64,000 nucleotides of DNA from Anoplopoma fimbria (lineage: Eukaryota; Chordata; Actinopteri; Perciformes; Anoplopomatidae), in assembly GCF_027596085.1 (NCBI RefSeq), contig NC_072460.1, forward strand, positions 15,638,826-15,702,825, given 5' to 3'. The position numbers and the translations under genes are program-made. Shown piece after piece: positions 35,301 through 45,480 of this stretch. Position 1 is the stretch's first letter; every line of letters starts with the position of its first letter. Under the pieces are notes generated by a model that made no database searches, was not told the DNA's origin, and saw only the letters and a program-made list of their open reading frames with translations.

Positions 35301-35977
35301 TGTAGGGTGTTCCATCTAAACATGAAGATGAACATTAGCAGAATACTGCAGTAAATACTTTATGGTCATAAGAGAGAATAAGAAATGATGTGTGACACTT
35401 ACATTCATAGTTTCCAAGGTTATGATCTATAATATCACAGAGAGGAGAACACAGTTACATGACAGTATGTTCTCTATATGTACTTTCTCTCATGAAAACC
35501 AAATCAATGAAATATATTAGTCTAGTATTTATTATTTACTTCTCTAAATCCACATCAACAACTCTTCACAACACTTACTCTCTGCAGGTTACATTACAGC
35601 TCTACTGGACTGTTGACATATATGTATATACATGAAACAGCTCATTTCATTATCTCTACATTAATAACAGTGACAGTTATATATATATACACATATATAC
35701 TGTATATGTGTATATATATATATATACAGTATAAACACACAGACAGCGGTGCGTTAGTGGTGTTTGCAGCCAGCAGACAGCTGAACTAAACGGGCAAAAT
35801 CAGCTGTTTAACACAAAGCAGAGATAAACACAGTGCCGTCATAACTTCAGATATTAAATTAAAGTTTTTACAGAGTAACAACTATAAAACTCCGGCTGTA
35901 TTGTACTTACAATGTCATAAGTGTCAAGTCCGAGTTCATACTGAGCGCTCCTAGCGAGGATCCAACATGGCGGCTCC
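29368..35977 (-). pseudogene. Unit 4: inverted, 3'-truncated DUF6729/DDE transposase-like gene
   Basis: Minus-strand exons: 1 35911 upward (YY1-like site 35964-35976); 2 35403-35426; 3 34973-35315; 4 34634-34890; 5 34403-34512; 6 34196-34297; 8 32751-33073; 9 32197-32644; 10 31767-32091; 11 31419-31661; 12 30763-31324; 13 30444-30671; 14 30038-30356; 15 29634-29893; 16 partial 29368-29549. The rest of exon 16, all of exon 17 and the poly(A) region are absent. Exon 3 lacks two bases, exon 9 one C and exon 14 one G of the GGGG at its 5' edge; exon 11, 12, 13 and 15 lengths are intact. The same LINE sits in the intron before exon 8. It shares some variants with unit 1, others with unit 2 and others with unit 3. 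Confidence 0.82.
33125..33710 (-). mobile_element. L2/CR1-like LINE 3' end in unit 4 intron
   Basis: Reverse complement of the LINE fragment in units 2 and 3, at the equivalent intron position, with the intact WWNELPTDV motif on the minus strand and the TTACA-rich tail at 33125-33150. Confidence 0.88.
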
Positions 35978-36240
35978 AGATTTAGAAATTGAGACAATCC
36001 GGGAATCTGATTGGACGGCAAAAGCAGTGATAGTCTGATTGGCTCAGAAATTGAGACAGAAATTGGCACAATTGGCACAGAGAAGAACGGGCTCCCGGAG
36101 CACGCGAGGCTACCGTTCATTCTTCTCAGTGGGGGAGAGAAGAAAGTGGAGGAAAGGGGGCATCTCCTCCACTCTCTGCTGCCGAGCACAAGGTCGCCGG
36201 ATCGATCCCCACTGAAGGCAAAGTTGTTGAAATGTGAGAA
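35978..36240 (-). promoter_or_regulatory. Unit 4 promoter region
   Basis: Inverted CCAAT boxes CTGATTGG at 36007 and 36035, just upstream (higher coordinates) of the YY1-like CAACATGGCGGC of unit 4. The adjoining segment has the tRNA B-box-like GGATCGATCCCC near 36200. Confidence 0.65.
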
Positions 36241-36467
36241 AAACAGTGGAGCATATAGAGGGTAATAGTGATCAAATATAAGATAACAACAGTAACTTAG
36301 GAGGTTGATGGTGATGTTGCACATCTGTCCTCATCTCCTCAGCTGTGTGGACCACATGTGGACATCAGAGGAGCAGCTGGACAGCCGGCTTCATGGTCCA
36401 CAGCAGCATATATCCTCTTATGTTGTTGTTGTTGTTATTATTATTATTCTTATTATTATTCTTATTC

Positions 36468-36506
<39 letters not shown>

Positions 36507-36530
36507 TATTATTATTATTATAATATAGGA
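36241..36530. repeat. Satellite remnant and TTG/TTA microsatellite
   Basis: About one 148-bp satellite monomer (reverse orientation, with CCACATGTGG) followed by a TTG, TTA and TTATTC microsatellite at 36418-36520. It separates unit 4 from the deletion derivative to its right. Confidence 0.85.
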
Positions 36531-37275
36531 GCTCCATCTGAGAGCATTGCAGTTGTAATAAGATCATTTCTTGTGTTGGTGGTTTCATTCTGCTCATTCA
36601 AACATGCTCTCTGTTGAGAAAGTTACTACTGCTGACATGTTTCTATATTTTTCATTATTAGCTAATGTGACCTCTCAGACTGTGACCCCTCAGTGCAGCA
36701 GCATGACCCATCATGTTGATATGTACGGCTATCATTCTCCTATAATCATTACTATCATAATGTGTAGAGCTTGTTTTGAATGATGTATAATAAGAAATAA
36801 TAAAGCTTCCAGACAAAGTAAAGATGTCAAACTTTTTTTTATTGTAAAAACAAATGAAATGAATACAAAGAAGGCGGACGTGATCCTGGCCCGCGTCAGG
36901 ACGTCATAGCTGTACACCGTCAGCAGCAGATGGGGGATGTCAGAGGGGTATCTCGGGTGGAGTTGTAAACTGCCCCGCCATTGAGCACAAGGCCAGGAAC
37001 TGCTCGTAATGGAATGAGGCAGCAGCTGTGAGACAACAACAGAAACATAGAGGACACTTTGATACCCGAGGACAGCACGTTATGAGCGAGGGCAGCGGGG
37101 ACACCTCCAGTGTTTGACAGACAGCCTTACCTCAGCACTGCTGGCAGGAGGAGGGGGAGGGAGGAAGGCTGGACCGGGCACCTCCTCCTGTTCCTCCACG
37201 GAGACAACCCGACAGGCTGCAGGCGGTGGTGAGGGAGCTGGTGACTCTGCAGGCTGAACCCTGATGAGGGCTGCT
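36531..37275 (-). mobile_element. Internally deleted, diverged relative of the transposon
   Basis: Reading on the minus strand, it carries pieces of exon 8, the intron 8/exon 9 border, part of exon 10 and then the 3' flank with AATAAAGCTTCCAGAC. Exons 11-17 are missing. It is clearly more diverged than units 1-4. A segment of about 170 bp (36591-36757) in its 3' flank is absent from units 1-3. It is cut at about 37275 by a LINE fragment. Confidence 0.8.
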
Positions 37276-38100
37276 GACAAATCGTTTGGGGATCAGATCC
37301 AGCAGGATCATTGGAAAAGTCCTTCACCACTGGAGACAGGAACTTACAGGTCAGGACATCCTGCTTTTAAAATCCTTCAGTGATGGATCTGGTTCCCCGA
37401 ATATGGAGGACCCTTTTCCCGCCACTTACCTGGAGTTGGATTTTAAAAACTGTTCTGGGCCTCTGCTGCAGCCAACTCACCCGGTCTCCCTGGAAGGAGC
37501 CTCGGGAAAGACCTTTTACAAACTGTTGGTAAAAACACTTAACATTAAAAAACTGGACAGATGGACTGACACTCCTTGGAGGAGCTACTTTGGACTGGAC
37601 CAAAGTGGAGGTCTTTGTACAAACCTCCACTGAGTAAGAGACACGGGGCCCTCCAGTGGAGGGTGCTCCATGGCATAATGGCAGTAAACGCGTTTGTCGC
37701 CATTATTAATCAAGCAGTAGAAGACAAATGCCCACTTTGTGGCAGGAGAGAGACTATCTTTCACTGTTTTTATGAGTGTCGTCGTCTTTCTGCTTTGTTT
37801 CTGTTTTTACAAGTTGTTTTTACCAGTTTTAAAGAGGTTTTTAGCAAGCAGGTTTTTATTCTTGGTTTTAGGTACACTCGCCAGCATAAACAGTAGAGCC
37901 AGCTTTTAAACTTTGTTTTAGGGCAGGCCAAGATGGCGGTGTATATAACCAGGAAGAGAAAGGTGGAGGAAAACCTCCACGCTTTATAGTTCTAAAGAGG
38001 AAACTTCACTTCATTAACAGTGCTGATTATTTATTGTATTACCAGTTTTATGAAATGTTATGTTTAAATATGCAAAATAAGCTTTATCTAAAGGTAACCG
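37276..38100 (+). mobile_element. L1-Tx1-type LINE, 5'-truncated 3' end, pseudogene
   Basis: Contains the C-terminal region of a fish L1-Tx1-type ORF2: KWRSLYKPPLSKRHGALQWR, VLHGIMAVNAFVAIINQAV, CPLCGRRETIFHCFYECRRL (the zinc-knuckle-like CxxC...HC) and, after a stop, LNFVLGQAKMAVYITRKRK. The frame is broken several times upstream of 37576. It begins exactly where the deleted transposon copy ends. Confidence 0.8.
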
Positions 38101-38373
38101 TTGGTGAATTTAGGAGAAATCTATGGACACAAACAGACAAAGTAATAAGATAAATGTTTTATCTTCACTACTCTGAAAGCGGACGTGTTATTGAAGAAAA
38201 TAGACTCAAATCTCTATTTTGACCAGTAACTTTTCATATAAACCATGTTTGAGCCTGCAGAGTCTTAAGACTGGTTTGATTGAATGGAGTTCATTATTGA
38301 CTCTATTTAGAAAGCTTTACAAAGCTTTGCGTTCACCAGCTGAAACTGTTTATTTTAGTCATATCCATCTTTG

Positions 38374-38508
38374 TCCCAATCGGGGATCGAACCGCCGACC
38401 TTCTGCGGATTACTCCTCTACTGATCTGTGCTGATCTTCTCTGTGTGGTTCCAGTTTTAGTAGAAGTGCTGTCAGTTTGACATCAGGACAATATAAAGTA
38501 ATAAACAG
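38374..38508 (-). repeat. tRNA-like B box joined to U6-like fragment
   Basis: On the minus strand, a fragment resembling the first 40-45 nt of U6 snRNA (ACTAAAACTGGAACCACACA then GAGAAGATCAGCA) is followed by a tRNA 3'-half-like piece with a perfect B box, GGTTCGATCCCC (about 38376-38390). The U6-like part and its flank (38411-38508) are repeated at 39032-39126. Confidence 0.6.
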
Positions 38509-38758
38509 ATGTAATCAGAGCTCGTGCTCTCTGTCAGCCTCTTTAACACGTTTTACTAGAAACAAACAGATGAAGAACATTCTTAGAATAAACAAACCAG
38601 ATGATTGATTTCCCTGGAGTAAAAACAAACATGATTAGAGAAACAAAATAAAAAGGCAGACATCTGCTTTTGAAAGTGAGATGAGACCTCACAGGGAAAT
38701 TCAGAAGTCAAAGCAGCAACAGGAACGACAAAGAAACATGGGAGAGGATCCATCTGTT

Positions 38759-38985
38759 AATATATATAAATATGTACAGTCTGTCAATAAATATGAATAA
38801 ATATAAATATATACAGTCTGTCAATAAATATGAATATGTACAGTCTGTTAATAAAAATAAATATGTACAGTATGTCAATAAATATGAATAAATATACATA
38901 TATACAGTCTGTAAATTAATTAAAAATAAGAATAAATATGTACAGTCTGTAAATAAATATAAATATGTACAGTCTAAATATGAAT
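38759..38985. repeat. AT-rich minisatellite of about 30 bp
   Basis: Seven or so imperfect copies of a unit containing TACAGTCTGTCAATAAATAT, with variable AAATA spacers. Confidence 0.85.
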
Positions 38986-39031
38986 AAAAAACAGATCAGC
39001 TTTCTCCTTCATGTTCCACAAACAGACATGC

Positions 39032-39126
39032 TCCTCTACTGATCCGTGCTGATCTTCTCTGTGTGGTTCCAGTTTTAGGAGAAGTGCTGTCAGTTTGACA
39101 TCAGGACAATATAAAGTAATAAACTC
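39032..39126 (-). repeat. Second copy of the U6-like fragment
   Basis: Same 95-bp sequence as 38411-38508 with a few substitutions, including TGCTGATCTTCTCTGTGTGG and TTCCAGTTTTAG, the diverged complement of the U6 5' half. The tRNA-like part is not repeated here. Confidence 0.6.
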
Positions 39127-39591
39127 TGGCGGAGAAGAATCAGTTTCTCTCTCGTGTTCGGCTCTTCTTCACAGCTTCAACAGCACATTTTAAAGTGAAG
39201 GTTTTACACTAAACATCAACAAACATCATTGTCTAAACATATTTAAATTGAATACAAGGATCGATGTTTAAAGTGAACGAGGAGAATCAGAGACGTTACA
39301 GCGGACCGTCCTCCGGACTTTAATGACCGTTAACGTCACATTTGATGGACGGAAAGTCTCCTCGAGACAAATGAAGACAACAGACGTGTTTCTAGACAAC
39401 TTTTACCAAGAAAAGGGGAGAAAAAGAGGCGATGAAGAGTTTAAATCCGATCCTGAATCAGAGTGAAGGAGGCTCCGCTCTGCTGCTGCAGTACCGACGG
39501 CGGCCGCGGCGGCGCTGTTTCACCCTAAATGTGAAGAATCATAAAATCATGAAGAATCATAAACATAATCATAAATAATCCTTGAAATCAT

Positions 39592-39641
39592 AAAAATACG
39601 GAACGCTTCACGAATTTGCGTGTCATCCTTGCGCAGGGGCC

Positions 39642-39683
<42 letters not shown>

Positions 39684-39697
39684 AATCGAAATTACAC
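39592..39697 (-). ncRNA. U6 spliceosomal snRNA gene (variant or pseudogene)
   Basis: The minus strand matches vertebrate U6 essentially without change from CATATACTAAAATTGGAACG through the ACAGAGA box, GATTAGCATGG and the CCCCTGCGCAAGGATGACAC internal stem-loop to GTGAAGCGTTCC, then TTTTT as Pol III terminator; total 106 nt, the usual length. The first 18 nt differ from the standard 5' stem-loop but read GUGUAAU, UUCG, AUUGCAC, which still pairs perfectly (one G-U) around a UUCG loop. Upstream, an AATA-rich TATA-like element (ATAAATA, 39720-39726) lies at -29 to -23, as in U6 promoters; a PSE is possible around 39745-39765 but unproven. Confidence 0.85.
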
Positions 39698-40062
39698 AAA
39701 TAACCAATGTTCCTGGGGGTATTTATGGGGTCTTACCCCGGGCCAAGCCTTCATGATGGTAGTACAGTATGTGGGGCATGTGAGGGAGCCGAAAACAGGG
39801 TTAAAATCCATCTATCTGGGCAGAAAACACAAGTACTAGGAGGTCTGGCTGCTGTGCTGTGAACCCTGAACCTTCTCTGGCTCCAGAACCTGGTCTGACC
39901 CATTCTGACCCACTTCAGGTCCCGTCTGCTCTGCCCAGGAACCCACAAGGCTGCTGGGAACTCCATTCAGCAAAACCTTGACGTCAGTCGGCCAGGATTG
40001 GTGAGCTGCAGACGCGAGAACAAAAGGATCTACTCACGGCTCCGCCTGCATTCCACTCTGAG

Positions 40063-40300
40063 GACACACAGAGACACAGAGAGAGAGAGAGAGAGAGACG
40101 GGGGAGGGGGGGGGCACAGAGAGAGAGAGAGAGGAGAGACTGAGAGAGAGAGAGGGGGGGGACACACAGAGACACAGAGAGAGAGAGAGACGGGGGAGGG
40201 GGGAGGACACACAGAGAGAGAGAGAGAGACTGGGGAGGGGGAGGACACACAGAGACACAGAGAGAGAGAGAGAGAGAGGGGGGGGGGGGGAGGACACACA
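40063..40300. repeat. GA/CACAGA-rich purine minisatellite
   Basis: Imperfect tandem blocks of ACACACAGAGACACAGAGAG followed by G-rich spacers (GGGGGAGGGG). Overlapping frames on both strands rich in Arg/Glu/Gly or Ser/Leu/Pro are translations of this repeat. The purine-only strand and G runs could form non-B DNA. Confidence 0.9.
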
Positions 40301-41361
40301 GAGACTCTCAGGCTGCAACACGTGACCTGCTCTTTCACCCGGACGCTCTCGGCAGCAGACGACGTTCTCGGCTTCCTGAATGCAGCGAAGGACTCGTGAA
40401 GCTGCTGAAGGTTTCTGCTGCTGGAACACACGAAGCAGACGGACGGAGGACGGTTTGAGGATCCACAAGCAGAAAGCAGCCTGAGGACAGAAGCTGTGTG
40501 AGAGGAGACCAACCAACACAGAGTCTACAGCTGCAGCTTCATGTGTGCACCATGTTGTTCTGCTGCATCTCAACTATTCAACACTTTAAATAAAGAACCC
40601 TGAACCTCTTTAAGGTCAAAACCCAACCAGCTTCATTCCACATCATCAGGACTGAAGAGGACCAGAGGGACGTCTAGTCCTCCTCCTTCACACTCATTCT
40701 AGAGTGGAGACGTGTGTGTTAAACAACCTGGACTGTTGTTATTCTAGTGAATAAACTCACTTTTCTATATTCACATTATAGTGTTTTCTTCCTGCTTCCT
40801 ACTTCCTGTTTTCATTCAAATAATGTTGGTGCAGTTTCACAGACTCACCAGCAGGCGTCGCTCTATGAGCGGTCTATGGAGTGAGGGCCGCTGTGGTCTG
40901 ACTGCAGAACATGAAGGAAAACACACAAAGTAGTGCATTAAACACGAGTCACAACTACTTATTTATATGTACGTGTCCTTCATGTGCATTGTTCTACTGT
41001 TAACAATAATGTATTTACCACAAGTGCTGTTAAATAATGCAGGGAAATTGCCAAACCATATTCAATTAAAGAAAACACACAATTTAGAATTGTACGGTCC
41101 ATGGGTCTGACTGCAGAACATGAAGGAAAACACAAAGTAGTGCATGAAACACGAGTCACAACTACTGTATATATTTAAGAACACTTTAATGTCCTTTATG
41201 TGAGTTGGTGGATTGTTTATGGATCGTTCCGCCTATCTGTGGATCTATTTATCACACAGCGGAGGGATATCCAGCGGCAGTGAGCATAAACCCTTAATAA
41301 ACGTTGTAATAATGTAAAGTGAACGGTCTCTCTGGTTATTGATTGATTTACAGTAGGCACT
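40301..41361. other. Intergenic; no gene recognised
   Basis: Contains two diverged copies of a short motif (CTGACTGCAGAACATGAAGG near 40898 and 41107) in duplicated flanks, indicating an old local duplication of about 70 bp. No coding or RNA gene seen. Confidence 0.4.
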
Positions 41362-41376
41362 GGGGGGGGGGGGGGG
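41362..41376. repeat. Poly(G) run
   Basis: A run of about 14 consecutive G followed by CGGGG, liable to sequencing error and G-quadruplex formation. Confidence 0.9.
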
Positions 41377-42496
41377 CGGGGTTTGAGGCCTAGAGGAGTG
41401 AAGTTTACCTGAGCAGAGCATGAGCTGTGTGTTCTCATCAGAGCTGCTCCTCCATTTCTTCACCTTTCTTTTAGTGCATGTTAGCGTGCATGTATGCATG
41501 CTTTTGCATGAAGGTGCCCCACTGGTGAGCTCGTGGCCGCCGCTCTGCCCTCCACTGCGGTCGGAACCAGAACCCGATGCAGCTTGATGATGAGTTTACA
41601 CCAGTTGCTGTTAAGCCCCGCCCCGGAGCACCAGAGGTCAAAGGTCAAAGTCTGACTTCAACCAGTCCTCTCTCCACCAGCTTCAAATGGCGGGACTTTT
41701 CTGTCTAGTTTTTATTTACATTTTATGTTTATATTAAACTGAATATTGATATAAATACGAATAATTATTATTATGGTAGCCTCTGATGAATACGAAAATA
41801 TGGAACATAATGATGATGCTTATTGTTATTTTATAACTATTATTATCATTACTATTATTATTATTATTATCATCATCACATTATGATTATTGTTATAACC
41901 TTTGTTATTATTACTATTTTTATTAATAGTATCATCATCATAAGTATTTGTTACATTTAAAAATATATATATATTTTTTGTATTTTTTTTGTATATTTCC
42001 AATGTAATAATAAGTACTTCAAAAATAAAGATTAACATACAAATAACATTTTGTAAATTATAAATTCAATAATATATATTTATATATATATATATTTTTT
42101 AAATTAAATTAAAATGTTGCATATTTGTATTCAAAGATATTCAAGTGTAGAAATAATAGTATAGTTTTAAATAATACTAATATTAAAAGTATTGTAAAGT
42201 TTTTTTAGAATTTGTATTATCTCATGAGGTTCTCAGTAAAACAGCCACCAAATAATAATAAATATATAAATGTTACTCAGCTATATTGTAATAAAACAGT
42301 TTAATATATTAACATAATATCAGGTATGAATATAGTTTCACTTCATGTATGTCAAATAATATTAAATATATAAATCAGTCCTCCTCATGTCAGCACAAAC
42401 TCATAAACAAACAAACAAACAACACTTTTGGGGTTGTCCTTCAGAATAAAAGTCGCTCTGTATGTTTTTCAACAGCTTTAAAATGAGTGACAGAAT
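41377..42496. other. AT-rich intergenic region with TTA/ATC microsatellites
   Basis: From about 41740 the sequence is strongly AT-rich with scattered TTA, ATC and TATA tracts. No gene or named element is recognised. It ends at the perfect palindrome at 42497. Confidence 0.5.
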
Positions 42497-42555
42497 GTTT
42501 AGAGTTGTTACATAAAGTCTTTAAACTTTAAAGACTTTATGTAACAACTCTAAAC
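42497..42555. repeat. Perfect 59-bp palindrome (29-bp arms, 1-nt centre)
   Basis: Left arm 42497-42525 begins GTTTAGAGTTG; the right arm 42527-42555 is its exact reverse complement, around a single C. It sits directly at the outer edge of the deleted transposon copy that begins at about 42556. Confidence 0.97.
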
Positions 42556-45200
42556 TATATTATAGAGGGTAATAGTGATTAAATATAAGATAACAACAGT
42601 AACTTAGTAGGTTGATGGTGATGTTGCACATCTGTCCTTGTCTCCTCAGCTGTGTGGACCACATGTGGACTTCAGAGAAGCAGCTGGACAGCCGGAGCTT
42701 CATGGTCCACAGCAGCATAGATCCTCTTTTGTTGTTGTTATTATTATTATTATTGTTATTAATATAATATAGGAGCTCCATCTGAGAGCATTACAGTTCT
42801 AATAAGATCATTTCTTGTGTTGTTCTGCTCATTCAAACATGCTCTCTGTTGAGAAAGTTACTACTGCTGACATGTTTCTATATTTTTCATTATTAGCTAA
42901 TGTGACCTCTCAGACTGTGACCCCTCAGTGCAGCAGCATGACCCATCATGTTGATATATACGGCTATCATTCTCCTATAATCATTACTATCATAATGTGT
43001 AGAGCTTGTTTTGAATGATGTATAATAAGAAATAATAAAGCTTCCAGACAAAGTAAAGATGTCAAACTTTTTTTTATTGTAAAAACAAATGAAATGAATA
43101 CAAAGAAGGTGGACGTGATCCTGGCCTCGTTCTAATCCAGCCGCGTCAGGACGTCATAGCTGTACACCGTCAGCAGCAGATGGGGGATGTCAGAGGGGTA
43201 TCTCGGGTGGAGTTGTAAACTGCCCCGCCATTGAGCACAAGGCCAGGAACTGCTCGTAATGGAATGAGGCAGCAGCTGTGAGACAACAACAGAAACATAG
43301 AGGACACGTTGATACCCGAGGACAGCACGTTATGAGCGAGGGCAGCGGGGACACCTCCAGTGTTTGACAGACAGCCTTACCTCAGCACTGCTGGCAGGAG
43401 GAGGGGGAGGGAGGAAGGCTGGACCGGGCACCTCCTCCTGTTCCTCCACGGAGACAACCCGACAGGCTGCAGGCGGCGGTGAGGGAGCTGGTGACTCTGC
43501 AGGCTGAACCCTGACGAGGGCTGCTGTGTTGCTCCGTGTTGTCTTGGTCCTGTGAGGCTTCCAGCAGCTCCTCGTCTGTGGGCTCGTCCATCACAGCAGA
43601 GACACCAGCTCCCTGAGGAGGAGGAGGAGGAGGAGGAGAGGAGGAGGAGGAGGAGGAGGAGGTGAGGAGGAGGAGGTGAGGAGGAGGAGGTGGTGGTGGC
43701 AGGAGCAAGAGAGGGGCCTGTACATCTGATTAGACATGTTGAGTGAGTGATGCAGGCAGCAGAGTGAGGTGAAATGTTAGATACAGATGCACCGATTAGT
43801 GATGTTCTGACAGCTGATTGGATGGCAGGTGGGTTAGTGATGTGAGATGAGCACCAAGCAGACATCAGACAGTTCTTCATTCAACCCAAACTCACCAGTG
43901 GTCTCCTCTCCTCCTCTGATTAAAGAAAAATGAAATCATGTCTTTCTGTTATTAACAGATTGTTACCTGAATATAACTTTATCTTTTACTCACACATTCA
44001 ACTACGGCCTCGAGCAGCTCTTCATCTGAAGCTCCTCTGAAGATCTGGAGGGGGCCGGAGCTGGTCTGAAGGGGCTGAACTGGGAGGCTGTTATCCAACG
44101 ACGAGAGAGAAGAAACACAGAAAATAAACAGTGAACACGGGATTTTAATTAAGTTGAACCTACTTGTACTGAAGGACTCCACCTTGTTGTCCGTCAGCGG
44201 GGACTGAGACCCCGTCCTCTCTCGCTCCTTCTGCTGGGAGGAGACCAGGTTGACGCAGTAGTCCTTATGATCATAAGAGAGGATAATAAATGATAACAAA
44301 GAAATGATGTGTGACACTTACATTCATAGTTTATAAGGTTAGATCTATAATACCACAGAGAGGAGAACACAGTTACATGACAGTATGTTCTCTATATGTA
44401 CTTTCTCTCATGAAAACCAGATAAATTGAAAATATCTTCCTAGTATTTATTATTTACTTCACTTACTCACTTACTCTCTGCAGGTTACATTACAACTCTA
44501 CTGGACTGTTGATATATATGTATATGAATGAAAGAGCTCATTTCATTATCTCTACATTAATAACAGTGACAGTATATATACACATATACAGTATATGTGT
44601 ATATATACTGTATATGTGTATATATATACAGTATATGTGTGTATATATACAGTATACACACACAGACAGCAGTGCGTTAGTGATGTTTGCAGACAGCTGA
44701 ATAAAACGGTTTAAACAGCACCAACATCAGCTGTTTAACACAAAGCAGAGATAAACACAGTGCCATCATAACTTTAGATATTAAATTAAAGTTTGACAGA
44801 GTAACAACTATAAAACTCCGGCTGTATTGTACTTACGATGTTATTATCTGTCAGTCCGAGTTCAAATTGAGCGCTCCTAGCGAGGATCCAACATGGCGGC
44901 TCCAGATTTAGAAATTGAGACAATCGAGGCATCTGATTGGACGCCAAAAGCAGTGATAGTCTGATTGGCTCAGAAATTGAGACAGAAATTGGCACAATTG
45001 GCACAGAGAAGAACGGGCTCCCGGAGCACGCGAGGCTACCGTTCATTCTTCTCAGTGGGGGGAGAGAAGAAAGTGGAGGAAAGGGGGGCATCTCCTCCAC
45101 TCTCTGCTGCCGAGCACAAGGTCGCCGGATCGATCCCCACTGAAGGCAAAGTTGTGAAATGTGAGAAAAACAGTGGAGCATATAGAGGGTAATAGTGAGT
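42556..45200 (-). mobile_element. Long internally deleted relative of the transposon (non-autonomous)
   Basis: Minus-strand order from the right: satellite edge, tRNA B-box-like piece, CCAAT boxes, YY1-like CAACATGGCGGC (44888-44900), exon 1 with GTAAG donor, exon 2 region (about 44318), a fragment of exon 3 (44160-44265, LVSSQQKERERTGSQSP), exon 6 and nearby intron (43900-44080), exon 8 with a GAG/CTC-rich expansion (43381-43720), exon 10 fragment (43110-43260), 3' flank and satellite monomer. Exons 4, 5, most of 9 and 11-17 are missing. It lacks the LINE. It cannot encode the DDE core, so any mobility would need another copy. Confidence 0.82.
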
Positions 45201-45480
45201 GTGTGGACCACATGTGGACATCAGAAAGCAGTGAGCATATAGAGGGTAATAGTGATCAAATATAAGATAACAACAGTAACTTAGGAGGTTGATGGTGATG
45301 TTGCACATCTGTCCTTGTCTCCTCAGCTGTGTGGACCACATGTGGACTTCAGAGAAGCAGCTGGACAGCAGGAGCTTCATGGTCCACAGCAGCATAGATC
45401 CTCTTATGTTGTTGTTATTATTATTATTATTGTTATTATTATAATATAGGAGCTCCATCTGAGAGTTCTACAGTTCTAAT
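45201..45480. repeat. 148-bp satellite remnant and TTA/TTG microsatellite
   Basis: One satellite monomer in reverse orientation, a short duplicated piece (GTGGACCACATGTGGACATC), and a TTA/TTG microsatellite at 45410-45445. Confidence 0.85.

Noticed and set aside
40030..40573. 160- and 179-codon Ser/Leu/Pro-rich minus-strand frames
   Set aside because: They are translations of the GA/CACAGA minisatellite, open in several frames at once because of low complexity.
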